A DNA stretch of 64,000 bases from Candidatus Wolfebacteria bacterium GW2011_GWE2_44_13 (lineage in GTDB: Bacteria > Patescibacteria > Paceibacteria > UBA6257 > UBA9933). Each line of letters starts with the position of its first letter. The first letter of the stretch is position 1. A model generated the notes under the pieces. The model was not told where the DNA came from and searched no databases. It saw only the letters and a list, made by a program, of their open reading frames with translations. Made by a program: the position numbers and the translations under genes. Positions 48,561-58,021 of this stretch are shown here, one piece after another. The stretch lies in contig LCHW01000003.1 of the NCBI GenBank assembly GCA_001000675.1, forward strand, positions 62,001-126,000, in the 5' to 3' direction.

Positions 48561-48578
48561 CAGGGCTGAGAAGCCCTG
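48561..48578 (-). terminator. Terminator after nrdJ
   Basis: CAGGGCT and AGCCCTG arms with a 4-nt loop; the A-run on plus gives the minus-strand T-run. Confidence 0.85.
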
Positions 48579-48592
48579 CTTTTTACTTTGTA

Positions 48593-51184
48593 TTAGCTAC
48601 ACAATCCCCATCCACAGTTTGGGCACTTTCTGCATCCCTCCTGTCGGACGAGCTTTGTTTTACAGCTTGGGCAATGCGTAATTTCTTTTACTTGTCCAGC
48701 GAAATCGTCTGCATTCAATGCTGATGGTGCTGGAGATAGCCCTAGCTCTATCGTACTCGTAGGCGCGCCTGCTTTGTGATAGATTGCCATTCCCTTTGCT
48801 TTTTCATCCTTGATAACAGTCATCTCGCTTTCTTTCTTTTCCTTGTCGCCCTTCTTAGAGCCTGCATTCAATACTTGTAGCGTCAATGACTTATCTCGAT
48901 ACACGGTAACTCCCTTACAGCCGAGTTCATGTGCCATCAAATAAATTTCTTTGATATCCTCAACGGTTGCTGTTGCTGGTAAGTTGTTTGTTTTGGAAAT
49001 AGAAGAGTCGGTCCAACGCTGCAAAAGTCCAAGCACCTTTACGTGATCCTTTGGTGCAATGTCCATGGATGTGACAAACACCTTTTTGAGTTTCGGTGGG
49101 ATATATGAAACATTTCGCACGCTTCCGCTTACTCCTGAAACATCCTTAAGTAATGCATCGTCCATCAACCCTTCGCGCTGCATGCGATCTTCGAATACTG
49201 GATCGACGTAGAAGAAGCTTCCGATTGTGATACTCTTTTCAAACACAAGGCTAAATACTGGTTCAATGCCCGAAGAACATCCTGCGATCATCGAGATAGA
49301 TCCGGTTGGCGCAAGTACGGTCGTAAATCCGTTACGAATACCGTGCTGTTCCATTTTCTTAACCAATCCTTTCCAATCTTGCTTCCATGATGCTTTGTCT
49401 TTAAACGCAGCGAATGGCATCTGGCCGTCCTTGTATGCAGACTTATCGAACATCGGCATGCGTCCTCGTTCTTTTGCAAGATCGACAGAAGCAACCTTTG
49501 TCTGATAATTCAAGAATTCCATAAGGTCTTCCATGAAGGCAAAACCTTCCTTGGAGTCATACGGAATCTCCAGCTCATACAACAAATCTCCCAATCCCAT
49601 CATGCCGAACCCAATCTTTCGCGTTGAAAGCGTCATTGCCTCAATTTCCGGCATTGGATATTTATTTACGTCGATAACGTTATCGAGCAATCGCATTGCT
49701 ACTTGGATATCCGCTGCGAGCCGATCCCAATTAAATTGCGCTTTCTTACCACCATTCTTTTCTGCGTAGCTCCATACGTTGATTGAACCAAGGTTGCAAC
49801 TTTCATATGGATACAACACTACCTCTCCGCATGGGTTTGTGCTTTCAATTGGCCCCATGGATTTCAAGAACGGATTGTGTTCGTTGATGTTGTCAAAAAA
49901 CAACGCTCCTGGCTCAGCAGACTCCCATGCCTGATACGCGATCAAATCGAAGAGTTGCTCTGGATCAACTTCTTTTACCACTTTTCCACTTCGTGGGCTC
50001 AATAATTGATACGGCTTCTTTTCTTTTAATGCTTTCCAAAAATCAGGCATCAACATAACCGATATGTTGAAGTTGCGTAGGCCCTTGTTTCCTTCCTTTG
50101 CTTTAATAAACTTTTCAATGTCTGGGTGATTACTGTTCAAAATACCCATGTTTGCGCCTCGTCGAATACCTCCCTGCTTAATAACTTCTGTCATGTTATC
50201 GAACATCGACATAAAGCTTATTGGGCCTGATGCAGTGCCGCCCGTCGTTTTTACAAAATCTCCTTCAGGTCGCAAGTGTGAGAAATTGTATCCAACCCCT
50301 CCCCCTGACTTAAAGATAACCGCCGCTGACTTGAGCGTATCCATAATCAAGTCAATTGAATCTTCAACTCCTAGCGTGAAGCATGCGCTCCCCATGCCCA
50401 AATGATTTCCAAAGTTTGCAATTGCTGGCGTGTTTGGAAGAAACTTTCGCCCAATCATTAACGCATAGTACCCTTCTAACTCAGCTGCATATTTATCAAA
50501 ATATCCTTGCTTAAATAGCTCAAGCAACTCTCCCCAGGAAACTTTTATTTTTCGCTCCCCTGCGGTGCGCGTATACAATCGATGCAATGCTTCTATATGG
50601 AACTCGTTCAACTTGTACTTTCCTATTGCAAGCTTTCCATCAAGCTTCTTGTACTCGATATCTTCTACGCGATGTTCGGTTCCGCCTGGGCGTCGCTGGA
50701 ACAACTTTGCATCGTAAAATAGCGAGGCAATCGTGATGTGTGTTGCTACGCGTTGGAAAAGCTCCTTAGGTGTCTCGATAACACTACCCTCTTCGTCCTT
50801 AACCAAATAACGACTTGCTAAAACGCGAAGCGCGTTAAGATCAAACTTTTTATCAACTTCATCAATCTCCTCTTTGTTCAATATCTGCTCTTTCTGGTGA
50901 CGAATATCTGCACGATGCTCTCGATACAAAATATACGACTTCGCCATCTTGGCGTGCCCTGTTTCGATCAACACCTGCTCAACCATGTCCTGAATTTCTT
51001 CCACCTCAGGAGTTGTTCCTTTTTTTGTATCAGCAACGCGCGTAACAACATCTTTTGCAAGCGTTTCCGCTAGCTCCCAATTCTCTTCTCCTACGGCAAC
51101 CGACACTTTGTAAATTGCTTTTACAATCTTTTCGATGTTAAACGGAACAACCTGACCGTTTCTCTTGAGCACTGTCTTGAACAT
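48593..51184 (-). CDS. nrdJ: Adenosylcobalamin-dependent (class II) ribonucleotide reductase
   Basis: 863 residues. An ATP-cone (VLKRNGQVVPFNIEKIVKAIYK) is followed by the catalytic barrel with the STNPCGEV motif, ACFTLGVEDS, the FKSGGGVGYNFSHLRP loop, the LAPTGSISMIAGCSSGIEP region and a C-terminal Cys-rich tail (CPSCKTKL ... CPNCGWGLC) that shuttles electrons or binds zinc. It reduces ribonucleotides to deoxyribonucleotides. A B12 cofactor is implied, although no cobalamin genes are in this window. Monocistronic. Confidence 0.95.
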   Translation of the reverse strand: MFKTVLKRNGQVVPFNIEKIVKAIYKVSVAVGEENWELAETLAKDVVTRVADTKKGTTPEVEEIQDMVEQVLIETGHAKMAKSYILYREHRADIRHQKEQILNKEEIDEVDKKFDLNALRVLASRYLVKDEEGSVIETPKELFQRVATHITIASLFYDAKLFQRRPGGTEHRVEDIEYKKLDGKLAIGKYKLNEFHIEALHRLYTRTAGERKIKVSWGELLELFKQGYFDKYAAELEGYYALMIGRKFLPNTPAIANFGNHLGMGSACFTLGVEDSIDLIMDTLKSAAVIFKSGGGVGYNFSHLRPEGDFVKTTGGTASGPISFMSMFDNMTEVIKQGGIRRGANMGILNSNHPDIEKFIKAKEGNKGLRNFNISVMLMPDFWKALKEKKPYQLLSPRSGKVVKEVDPEQLFDLIAYQAWESAEPGALFFDNINEHNPFLKSMGPIESTNPCGEVVLYPYESCNLGSINVWSYAEKNGGKKAQFNWDRLAADIQVAMRLLDNVIDVNKYPMPEIEAMTLSTRKIGFGMMGLGDLLYELEIPYDSKEGFAFMEDLMEFLNYQTKVASVDLAKERGRMPMFDKSAYKDGQMPFAAFKDKASWKQDWKGLVKKMEQHGIRNGFTTVLAPTGSISMIAGCSSGIEPVFSLVFEKSITIGSFFYVDPVFEDRMQREGLMDDALLKDVSGVSGSVRNVSYIPPKLKKVFVTSMDIAPKDHVKVLGLLQRWTDSSISKTNNLPATATVEDIKEIYLMAHELGCKGVTVYRDKSLTLQVLNAGSKKGDKEKKESEMTVIKDEKAKGMAIYHKAGAPTSTIELGLSPAPSALNADDFAGQVKEITHCPSCKTKLVRQEGCRKCPNCGWGLCS

Positions 51185-51286
51185 AGAGTGAGTGACTAAT
51201 AGCTCCCCGCATTGAATACTCCGTCTGTCTGCCGTGGATTCAGAACAATTCGCTATCGCCGATATTGGTTATTGGATTTTTATTAG

Positions 51287-51327
51287 ATCCTTCGGCTCAC
51301 CCGCCTACTGACGGGTTCGCTCAGGAT
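51287..51327. repeat. Intergenic hairpin repeat
   Basis: GATCCTTCGGCTCACCCG and CGGGTTCGCTCAGGAT form an imperfect inverted repeat in the nrdJ-ftsZ gap. No coding content. Confidence 0.4.
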
Positions 51328-51343
51328 AAAACGCAGGAGCGTT

Positions 51344-52672
51344 TTATTTTTTTCGCCTTCGCAGGAAAGCTGGAATATCCCATTCCTTTTCTTTCTCCTC
51401 GATTATTTCCTCTTCTTCGTAATCATCTACAGCCCCTACTCGCTCGATGGGAGTGGACTTAACTTCCTCCCGCTCCTCTCGCATATTCTGATTTGCAATA
51501 CCTTCGAAGGGGAGGCTGCTACTTACCCGCACTGGAAGATCTGCACTTTCAGTGAAATAAGAATCGTATCGTCCATCACGCGTAAGCGTGTCTGAAAAAC
51601 CAGTGGCGATTAATGTTATTTTCAACTGACCCTTGTTTAGCTTTCTATCATAATACGTTCCGAAGATAATCTTTGCAGATTGATCGGCGCTTTCTGCTAC
51701 TGCACTCGCGATCTCATTGATTTCGTGCATCTTAAGATCATTTCTTCCTGAAACACACAACAAAATTCCTCGTGCACCCTCAACCGAGGTCTCGAGCAGT
51801 GGTGAATTAATCGCGGCACTCGCTGCTTTCCCGGCGCGACCATTACCCGATGCAATACCCAAGCCAACCATTGCTGAACCTGAATCTCGCATGACTGCTT
51901 TTACGTCTGCGAAGTCGATGTTGATAATTCCTGGTGTTAAAATCAACTCTGTTACCCCTCGTACTGAATCTCGCAAAATCTTGTCCACTTCCTCGAATGC
52001 CTTCATTAGCGAAGTGTCTTTACTGATAATGGAAAATATTCGGTCGTTTGGAATAGTAATGAGCGTATCAACTCTATCTCTCATTCTGATGATACCTTCT
52101 TCTGCAATGCGCGCTCGCTGTCCTCCTTCAAATGCGAACGGTTTTGTTACGATACCTACGGTAAGAATACCTAAGTCTTTTGCAATTTCAGCAACCACCG
52201 GCGCAGCTCCTGTTCCTGTGCCACCTCCAAAACCTGCGGTGACAAATATCATATCCGCATCTTTAATTGCTTCTGTTATTTCAGCTCTATTTTCTTCTGC
52301 TGCCTGCTTTCCGAGCTCAGGGTTCATTCCTGTTCCCATTCCTTTTGTAAGGTTCTTGCCGATGTAGATACGCTTCTTTGCCTGCGCTTGATTCAAATCC
52401 TGTAAGTCGGTATTGATTGCGATCAATTCAACGCCTTTAGGAAAATCTTCGTACATGCGCGTTATCGCATTCCCTCCTCCTCCTCCAACACCAATCACCT
52501 TAATACGTACCACAACTTGCTCCTCCCTTCCCTTCACGGTATTTACTAGCTTTGCTTTTGATGTGCTCTCTCCTTTGCTCTTTTCCTTTTTATTTACCAC
52601 GGGCCGCTTTACTTCCACTGCTTCCTTGCTTGCCGTTGTTGGCTTTGCTTTTGTTGTTTTTTTCGCTTTCAT
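51344..52672 (-). CDS. ftsZ: Cell division protein FtsZ
   Basis: 442 residues. The GTP-binding signature GGGTGTG is at 149-155 and the T7-loop region (IINIDFADVKAVM) follows. The C-terminus ends in the conserved peptide DIPAFLRRRKK that binds FtsA. An unusual Lys/Ser/Thr-rich N-terminal extension of about 50 residues precedes the core. FtsZ forms the division ring. It lies directly downstream of ftsA on the same strand. Confidence 0.97.
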   Translation of the reverse strand: MKAKKTTKAKPTTASKEAVEVKRPVVNKKEKSKGESTSKAKLVNTVKGREEQVVVRIKVIGVGGGGGNAITRMYEDFPKGVELIAINTDLQDLNQAQAKKRIYIGKNLTKGMGTGMNPELGKQAAEENRAEITEAIKDADMIFVTAGFGGGTGTGAAPVVAEIAKDLGILTVGIVTKPFAFEGGQRARIAEEGIIRMRDRVDTLITIPNDRIFSIISKDTSLMKAFEEVDKILRDSVRGVTELILTPGIINIDFADVKAVMRDSGSAMVGLGIASGNGRAGKAASAAINSPLLETSVEGARGILLCVSGRNDLKMHEINEIASAVAESADQSAKIIFGTYYDRKLNKGQLKITLIATGFSDTLTRDGRYDSYFTESADLPVRVSSSLPFEGIANQNMREEREEVKSTPIERVGAVDDYEEEEIIEEKEKEWDIPAFLRRRKK

Positions 52673-52765
52673 AATAGTGTTTCAAATCTTGTACGCTTGG
52701 GTGAAATGCAATACCTGCGAGTCTTATCTCGCGCGCTACGGCAGTTCGCTAAGAGCGCAAGTTTG

Positions 52766-53995
52766 TTATGGAATTATTTGTTTAAATATTTTCTTTATTA
52801 TTCTCACGATCTGATTCCCTTCAGGGTCGTGTCCTCCACCCAGTTGATGACTCCCTTCGACCAGCAGCCCTGCTGCTACAATAAATTGCACGTCTTCAAG
52901 CTTTTCAAGCATGTCTTGGCTTACCACATCAAATATATTCACTTCACAATTTGCCATATGCACTGGCAAATTTAATTCATGTCGCGCGAGTTCGATAATA
53001 CCCGAGGTCTTCGAACCTCCGCCGCACAATATCACTCCTGCGGGCAAGTGCGTTTTCTTTACTGCACGCAATTCATTTCCTACGAGCTCAAATATTTCTG
53101 CCAATCGCGATTCAATAACCTCTACAACTTCCTTTCGCGTAATTACTCCTTTTAACTTTGAATCAACCTCACTGAGATCAATCTTTTCTTTTGTCGATAT
53201 ATCTCGCGCTGATGCATGTCCAAATTTCACCTTAATCTTTTCTGCGGTTGCGATTGATGACTTTAGCTTTACCGCGAGATCGTTTGTGATATGTGCTGCG
53301 CCGATAGGAAATACCTTTATGCTCGCTAGTTTATTTTCCTCGAACACTACCATACTTGTTGTTCCTGCGCCGATATCGATTAATACTACTCCTAGATCCT
53401 TATGTGCCTTTGTTAGTGCGGCATGGGAAGCAGCAATCGGACCATATACAATATTTTCATCTTCGATACGTCCATCTGCTTGATCAACTGCCTGTGTTAA
53501 ATTATTTAAAATCTCGCTAAATGCGCTCACGATCATACTGGAAACTTCTAATCGCGTTCCAGTCATTCCTAACGGTTTTTGGATTTGGTCTACTCCGTCA
53601 ACAATATACTCCTGTACTAATGTATGAATCTTTTTTAAATTCTTATCTGTCCTGATTGCTTCAGACCCGGCAATTGCCCGATCCATATCCTCCTGACTTA
53701 TCTCGCTCGTTCCTCGCGATACTGCAGCGATTCCGCGCGAACTATTTACCATAACGCGCTTTCCGTTTACATTCACAAATAAATTATCGAGGACTGACTT
53801 ATCAATCCCTGCAATTTCATCAAATGCCGCCGCAAGTGCTACGGCCGCAGCATCCACGTCGGTTACCTCTCCTTTATTCACTCCCCCTGAAGGAACTTTA
53901 ATAGCCTCTACGATTGATAGCTTTCCGTCTTTACCGACTTCCGCAACCAATAATTTTATTTCCGCTGTTCCTAAATCAAGTGCAGTGATAAACAT
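52766..53995 (-). CDS. ftsA: Cell division protein FtsA
   Basis: 409 residues, actin-like ATPase. It shows ALDLGTAEIKLLVAEV, the SHU subdomain, VVLIDIGAGTTSMVVFEE, HLPAGVILCGGGSKTSGI and a C-terminal amphipathic helix (IVRIIKKIFKQIIP) that binds the membrane. FtsA tethers FtsZ and recruits later division proteins. The ftsA-ftsZ order and shared strand are the usual arrangement. Confidence 0.96.
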   Translation of the reverse strand: MFITALDLGTAEIKLLVAEVGKDGKLSIVEAIKVPSGGVNKGEVTDVDAAAVALAAAFDEIAGIDKSVLDNLFVNVNGKRVMVNSSRGIAAVSRGTSEISQEDMDRAIAGSEAIRTDKNLKKIHTLVQEYIVDGVDQIQKPLGMTGTRLEVSSMIVSAFSEILNNLTQAVDQADGRIEDENIVYGPIAASHAALTKAHKDLGVVLIDIGAGTTSMVVFEENKLASIKVFPIGAAHITNDLAVKLKSSIATAEKIKVKFGHASARDISTKEKIDLSEVDSKLKGVITRKEVVEVIESRLAEIFELVGNELRAVKKTHLPAGVILCGGGSKTSGIIELARHELNLPVHMANCEVNIFDVVSQDMLEKLEDVQFIVAAGLLVEGSHQLGGGHDPEGNQIVRIIKKIFKQIIP

Positions 53996-54031
53996 GTGGG
54001 GTAAATTTCTAATAAATAATAGTTTTCTCTT

Positions 54032-54478
54032 TTATAATGACTTCATTATTTGCGCTTCTTTTTTTTCCATCGTTACAGCGTCTTTATCCTCAATATGATC
54101 ATATCCAAAGAGATGCAGCACTCCATGTACGAGTAAAAAGTCTATTCCCAGAAAACCTTCGGCTTTCTTTTTGCTCTTTTTAACCCACCAATCGCTCGAC
54201 ATGTCCGGATTAAGATAAATTTCTCCTTTCCTTTGTACTCCATCTTTGGGATGCACAAATTGCTTCGGCTCTTCAAAACTCAACACATTTGTTGAAGCAT
54301 CTTTCCCTCGATACTTCTTATTCAACGCTCGCATCTTTCTGTTCCCGATTAAAAACACTTCGATTGACACACCCTCTTTTTTTAGAACTGCAAGAATCTC
54401 CAATACCTTTTTTTGTACTGGACGAGCGAGTGTCTCAAACTTCTTTTCGATGCTTTGCACCGTTACTGCATTGGTCAT
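54032..54478 (-). CDS. ybeY: rRNA maturation RNase YbeY
   Basis: 148 residues from MTNAVTVQSI at 54478; 25 additional upstream codons look non-coding. The zinc motif HGVLHLFGYDH is complete, and IGNRKMRALNKKYRGKDASTNVLSF matches the family. YbeY trims 16S rRNA and supports ribosome quality control. It lies just before ftsA on the same strand. Confidence 0.94.
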   Translation of the reverse strand: MTNAVTVQSIEKKFETLARPVQKKVLEILAVLKKEGVSIEVFLIGNRKMRALNKKYRGKDASTNVLSFEEPKQFVHPKDGVQRKGEIYLNPDMSSDWWVKKSKKKAEGFLGIDFLLVHGVLHLFGYDHIEDKDAVTMEKKEAQIMKSL

Positions 54479-54524
54479 ACTGTGATGCGTTACCCTGATT
54501 TTATCAAAAGCCCCCCTAAAAAAC

Positions 54525-54548
54525 AAATGCGCCTTTTGGGGCGCATTT
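54525..54548 (-). terminator. Terminator after the M50 protease gene
   Basis: AAATGCGCC and GGCGCATTT arms with a 6-nt loop and a minus-strand T-run. Confidence 0.85.
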
Positions 54549-54570
54549 GGCAATTTTCTCTATCCTCTAT

Positions 54571-55182
54571 TTACAAAAATAGTAACACGAGTATCAGCCC
54601 CATTAACAGGAATGGCCCATTCTTTTCCAAAAATAGCTCCACCCCGTACCATTTTTTGGGCAACAGCATAAACAATACCTTTGACCCATCGAGTGGCGGC
54701 AATGGGACCAAGTTAATAACCCCGAGCCACATACTTACTTGTACAATAACCCCTAATAATCCTGGTAATATTGGGTTTATTGTTGCAAACCAGCCACCTT
54801 GCCAAGGGAATACCTGCGCAAACATATCAACATGCGCCCCTGAAATGGCGAGCATACCATAAAATATTCCCGCAATTATAAAATTACTCGCCGGACCAGC
54901 AAGTGCAATCAGCCCGCTATCCCTCTTTGGCCTCTTCAAAAATGCTGGGTTGAATGGAACTGGCCTTGCCCAACCAAACAAAATCGGGCTTTGCAACATA
55001 AACAACATGGCCGGTAGAAATATCGATCCCATCGGATCAATGTGCTTTACCGGATTCAACGTTAACCGCCCCGCATCCTTTGCAGTCGGATCGCCTAACT
55101 TGTATGCCATAGCACCATGTGCCACTTCGTGGATAATTGCGGCAAACAAAAATACAAATAAATAGAAAAATGAGATAATCAT
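54571..55182 (-). CDS. Site-2 protease family (M50) membrane metalloprotease
   Basis: 203 residues, five to six membrane helices. The zinc motif HEVAHG lies in the first helix and the third ligand in INLVPLPPLDGSK; LAGPASNFIIA is the usual middle motif. The compact size and lack of a PDZ domain match the small rhomboid-like S2P subgroup. It probably cleaves within membranes to release regulators or clear signal peptides; the ECF sigma pathway in this window is one possible but unproven user. Confidence 0.92.
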   Translation of the reverse strand: MIISFFYLFVFLFAAIIHEVAHGAMAYKLGDPTAKDAGRLTLNPVKHIDPMGSIFLPAMLFMLQSPILFGWARPVPFNPAFLKRPKRDSGLIALAGPASNFIIAGIFYGMLAISGAHVDMFAQVFPWQGGWFATINPILPGLLGVIVQVSMWLGVINLVPLPPLDGSKVLFMLLPKKWYGVELFLEKNGPFLLMGLILVLLFL

Positions 55183-55225
55183 GTCTTTACTATAGTATAC
55201 GAACGAATGATGCGCGGAACAAGAG

Positions 55226-56635
55226 TTATAACTCTATACAATAATCACAATTGTTAATTATTTCTTCCCTGTTTTCCGCTATCAACACCGTATTATTTTT
55301 ATCGATAATCTTTTGTAACACTTTCATAAGTGTCGGCAAATTACTTAAATGCAGCCCTCGAGACGGTATGTCTAAAATATATACACATCGATCGCTTAGT
55401 TTTTTGGATAGTATCTTTGCTAAACGCACTCGTTGTGCCTCTCCCCCGCTTAAGGTGTTTGATCGTTGCCCGAGTTCTAAATAACCCAGCCCAACCTCCT
55501 GTAAAAATCCTAGCTTCCTTACTACTAAGGAGTTCTCCGCAAATAGCTCCACTGCTTCATCTATCGTCATTTCTAATACATTAGCGATGGACTTATCTTT
55601 ATATACCGCACGACTTATTTTTTCGTTCGTTTTTTTATCTCTTTTTATATTAAAGCTAAAGGCCGATTTCCCTAATCGCAGCTTTTTGCTTTCTGGAAGT
55701 TTCGCATATACATCCCGGATACTATCCCATATGCCTAGATATGTTGCTGGAGTACTCGTTGCGACTGCACTCAACAAGGATTGATCCACAAAATATGATC
55801 GTCTAATATTTGTCTTTCCCTCAATCGATTCAAATCCCTTCCTTACTTTCCATGCACCAGCGCCCTTAAATAAAGCACCATACACAACAGAAAGCATTGT
55901 CGACTTACCAGAGCCCATTCCCCCTGCAATACAAACGAGACTCCCTAACGGGAATTTCATTTCTCCGTTTTTTATATTATTTTTATTAATTCCTTTTATC
56001 GCCAGCCATTTCCGCTGCATTGCTTGCGCTTTATTGTTTGGATTCCTTTTATAATCAATTTGCTCAGCTCGATTTGAAAATGCATACACTGCGGTTTGCG
56101 TCTTTGCCTTTTTAAATTCCTCCATCGAACCTTCGAAAATAACCTCGCCTCCTTTTGCTCCTGCGTCTGGGCCGAATTCTATCACATACTCTGCGCTTCT
56201 TATGATGTCTTTGTTATGCTCTACAACAATAACTGAAGCGCCCATTTTTACTATCTCTCTTAAAAGACTTACAATGCCATCTCTGTCCTTTTTTGCCATT
56301 CCTGCGCATGGCTCATCCACAATCAATAAGTCTCCTGCCTTTACTTCTTTCACCATCTCTCGTAACCGCTTGTTATTCGTTTCCCCTAAGCTCATTCGCC
56401 CCTGTGCCTTTACTTTTTGGCTGATGGCAAATACTTTCGGCAGCGGTCCTACTTCTGCCTCTACAGAATGCCCTTGCGATGCCTTAACGATAACGTCGTA
56501 TATGAGTGACGATTTTCCACTCCCGCTCTTTCCTACTATTACTACTAGCTTATTTAGCGGGATATCGACGCTTATATTTTTTAAATTATTTGCGGTGGCG
56601 TTCTTAATGCGAATTGTGTCTATTTTCTTTTTCAT
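55226..56635 (-). CDS. Half-size UvrA-like twin ABC ATPase
   Basis: 469 residues, about half of UvrA (about 940). Two ATP sites are recognisable: Walker A GKSGSGKS at 35-42 with Walker B LLIVDEPCAG, and Walker A GGMGSGKST near 246 with LSGGEAQRVRLAKIL and VYILDIPSRGLHLSN. In the second Walker B the catalytic Glu is Ile. The first signature loop is degenerate, and the UvrB-binding and zinc insertions are absent. It overlaps endoQ by 4 bp. A role in damage recognition with EndoQ is likely, rather than classical excision repair. Confidence 0.82.
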   Translation of the reverse strand: MKKKIDTIRIKNATANNLKNISVDIPLNKLVVIVGKSGSGKSSLIYDVIVKASQGHSVEAEVGPLPKVFAISQKVKAQGRMSLGETNNKRLREMVKEVKAGDLLIVDEPCAGMAKKDRDGIVSLLREIVKMGASVIVVEHNKDIIRSAEYVIEFGPDAGAKGGEVIFEGSMEEFKKAKTQTAVYAFSNRAEQIDYKRNPNNKAQAMQRKWLAIKGINKNNIKNGEMKFPLGSLVCIAGGMGSGKSTMLSVVYGALFKGAGAWKVRKGFESIEGKTNIRRSYFVDQSLLSAVATSTPATYLGIWDSIRDVYAKLPESKKLRLGKSAFSFNIKRDKKTNEKISRAVYKDKSIANVLEMTIDEAVELFAENSLVVRKLGFLQEVGLGYLELGQRSNTLSGGEAQRVRLAKILSKKLSDRCVYILDIPSRGLHLSNLPTLMKVLQKIIDKNNTVLIAENREEIINNCDYCIEL

Positions 56636-57936
56636 GCGATATCTGTTTTTACACTTATTTTCCCATATTCTCCATCATACCCTGGCAGGATAGTTACGTT
56701 GCCTTTGCGCATATTCATAATTCCCTGCACCACCTGTTCATCCGCATGTATTTTCAACTCTTTTTCTGAAATATGCATCAGTATATCAAGTTCCGTACCA
56801 CATCCAATAATTAACCGCTCATACGCAGCCCGCACTTTTTTTGTCTTTACGCCAACTCCTAATGTATCGGATAAAATCTCATCCAGTTGAATAACGGCAT
56901 AAAATGGAACGCAATTCTCTGCCGTGCGCATATTTCCTTTTTCTGTTACCGCTCTCTTTGCATCGGCAAGTACCCCTATTCTATTAAGTACTCCTACTGT
57001 TACCGGCTTTTTACATACCGGACACAACCCTTTATTTTTTTTCGTTTCCTTCGGCGTCATCGATATATTACATACTCGATGCCCGTCGTGGTAATACTTT
57101 CCTTCAGCGGAGAAAAATTCTAGTGTCGCGATAATACGGTTAGCGCTCATGGACCCCCGCGTTCGCGAGGATGACATATGTGCGGGACTGCTATTTATGA
57201 TCGCGCCCCTAATTCCCTTATATGACAGCTCTGCGTCAAAAATTGTCGCCTCTCGTCCAATTTTTTGTGGACTATGCGAATCTGAATTTGAAATCATAGC
57301 AACAGCATCTAAGCCGGAACATTGCCAATTCATTGCCGGATCACTAGAGAGCCCTGTTTCTACTGCAATTATTTTATCGGTATATGCACCAAAACATTCC
57401 TGCAGCGAGTCAAACCCGGACATCGACCCAAGCACGCCAAACCACGGTGTCCATAGATGCGCCGGTATCATCATCGCTGTTGGTTCGATATCGAATAGTA
57501 TTTTTGCTAAAACCTCACAATCGATTCCCAAAATCGGACGCCCATCAGAAACGATATTCCCCCGCTTTCCTAACTCGGTATTTAATTTTTTCGCGCTCTC
57601 GAGCGATGGCAGCAAAATAATATTGTGCACTCTGCGTGTTTTTCCTCCGCGCGAATAGATACTCGATATTTCGCCCGAAAGAATAAATCGTGTGTCTGCC
57701 ACCACGCCTCGCATCGTTGTACGCTTATATTTCTTTTTCAATCGAAACAAGCCTTGCTCTGCAGGCTCTAATTTATCAGACAATTCCTTAAACCACTTCG
57801 GATGCGTACAATCCCCTGTTCCTATAACGGTAATTCCCTTTTCGCCGGCAACCTTATCAATTTCTTCCAAAATCATATCCTTACTCGTTGCTCGGCTATA
57901 TTTTGAATGCATATGTAAATCCGCAATGAATTTCAT
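56632..57936 (-). CDS. Endonuclease Q-like PHP-domain DNA repair nuclease
   Basis: 434 residues from MKFIADLHMHS at 57936. The PHP metal site shows DLHMHSKYSRATS, GTGDCTHPKW, the PAHLWTPWFG motif and SNSDSHSPQKIG. A zinc finger (CPVCKKP) follows, then a helical C-terminal domain. EndoQ nicks DNA 5' to deaminated bases such as uracil and hypoxanthine. About ten residues in the linker before LEFFSAEGKYYHDGHR come from an in-frame palindromic repeat (57149-57177). Translationally coupled to the UvrA-like gene. Confidence 0.88.
   Translation of the reverse strand: MKFIADLHMHSKYSRATSKDMILEEIDKVAGEKGITVIGTGDCTHPKWFKELSDKLEPAEQGLFRLKKKYKRTTMRGVVADTRFILSGEISSIYSRGGKTRRVHNIILLPSLESAKKLNTELGKRGNIVSDGRPILGIDCEVLAKILFDIEPTAMMIPAHLWTPWFGVLGSMSGFDSLQECFGAYTDKIIAVETGLSSDPAMNWQCSGLDAVAMISNSDSHSPQKIGREATIFDAELSYKGIRGAIINSSPAHMSSSRTRGSMSANRIIATLEFFSAEGKYYHDGHRVCNISMTPKETKKNKGLCPVCKKPVTVGVLNRIGVLADAKRAVTEKGNMRTAENCVPFYAVIQLDEILSDTLGVGVKTKKVRAAYERLIIGCGTELDILMHISEKELKIHADEQVVQGIMNMRKGNVTILPGYDGEYGKISVKTDIA
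57149..57177. repeat. Palindromic repeat copy inside endoQ, in frame
   Basis: A divergent copy (ATGGACCCCCGCGTTCGCG..GGATGACAT) of the dispersed repeat. It keeps the reading frame and encodes a Ser/Arg-rich linker on the minus strand. Confidence 0.65.
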
Positions 57937-57973
57937 ATGTGCATAATACATCCTCTACCTTTTTTCTACAATA

Positions 57974-58007
57974 AAAAAGTAGCCCCCGTCCATGTGGGCT
58001 ACTTTTT
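57974..58007 (-). terminator. Terminator after recA
   Basis: AAAAAGTAGCC and GGCTACTTTTT arms; the minus-strand T-run follows. Confidence 0.85.
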
Positions 58008-58021
58008 ATACGGCTCCCTCT

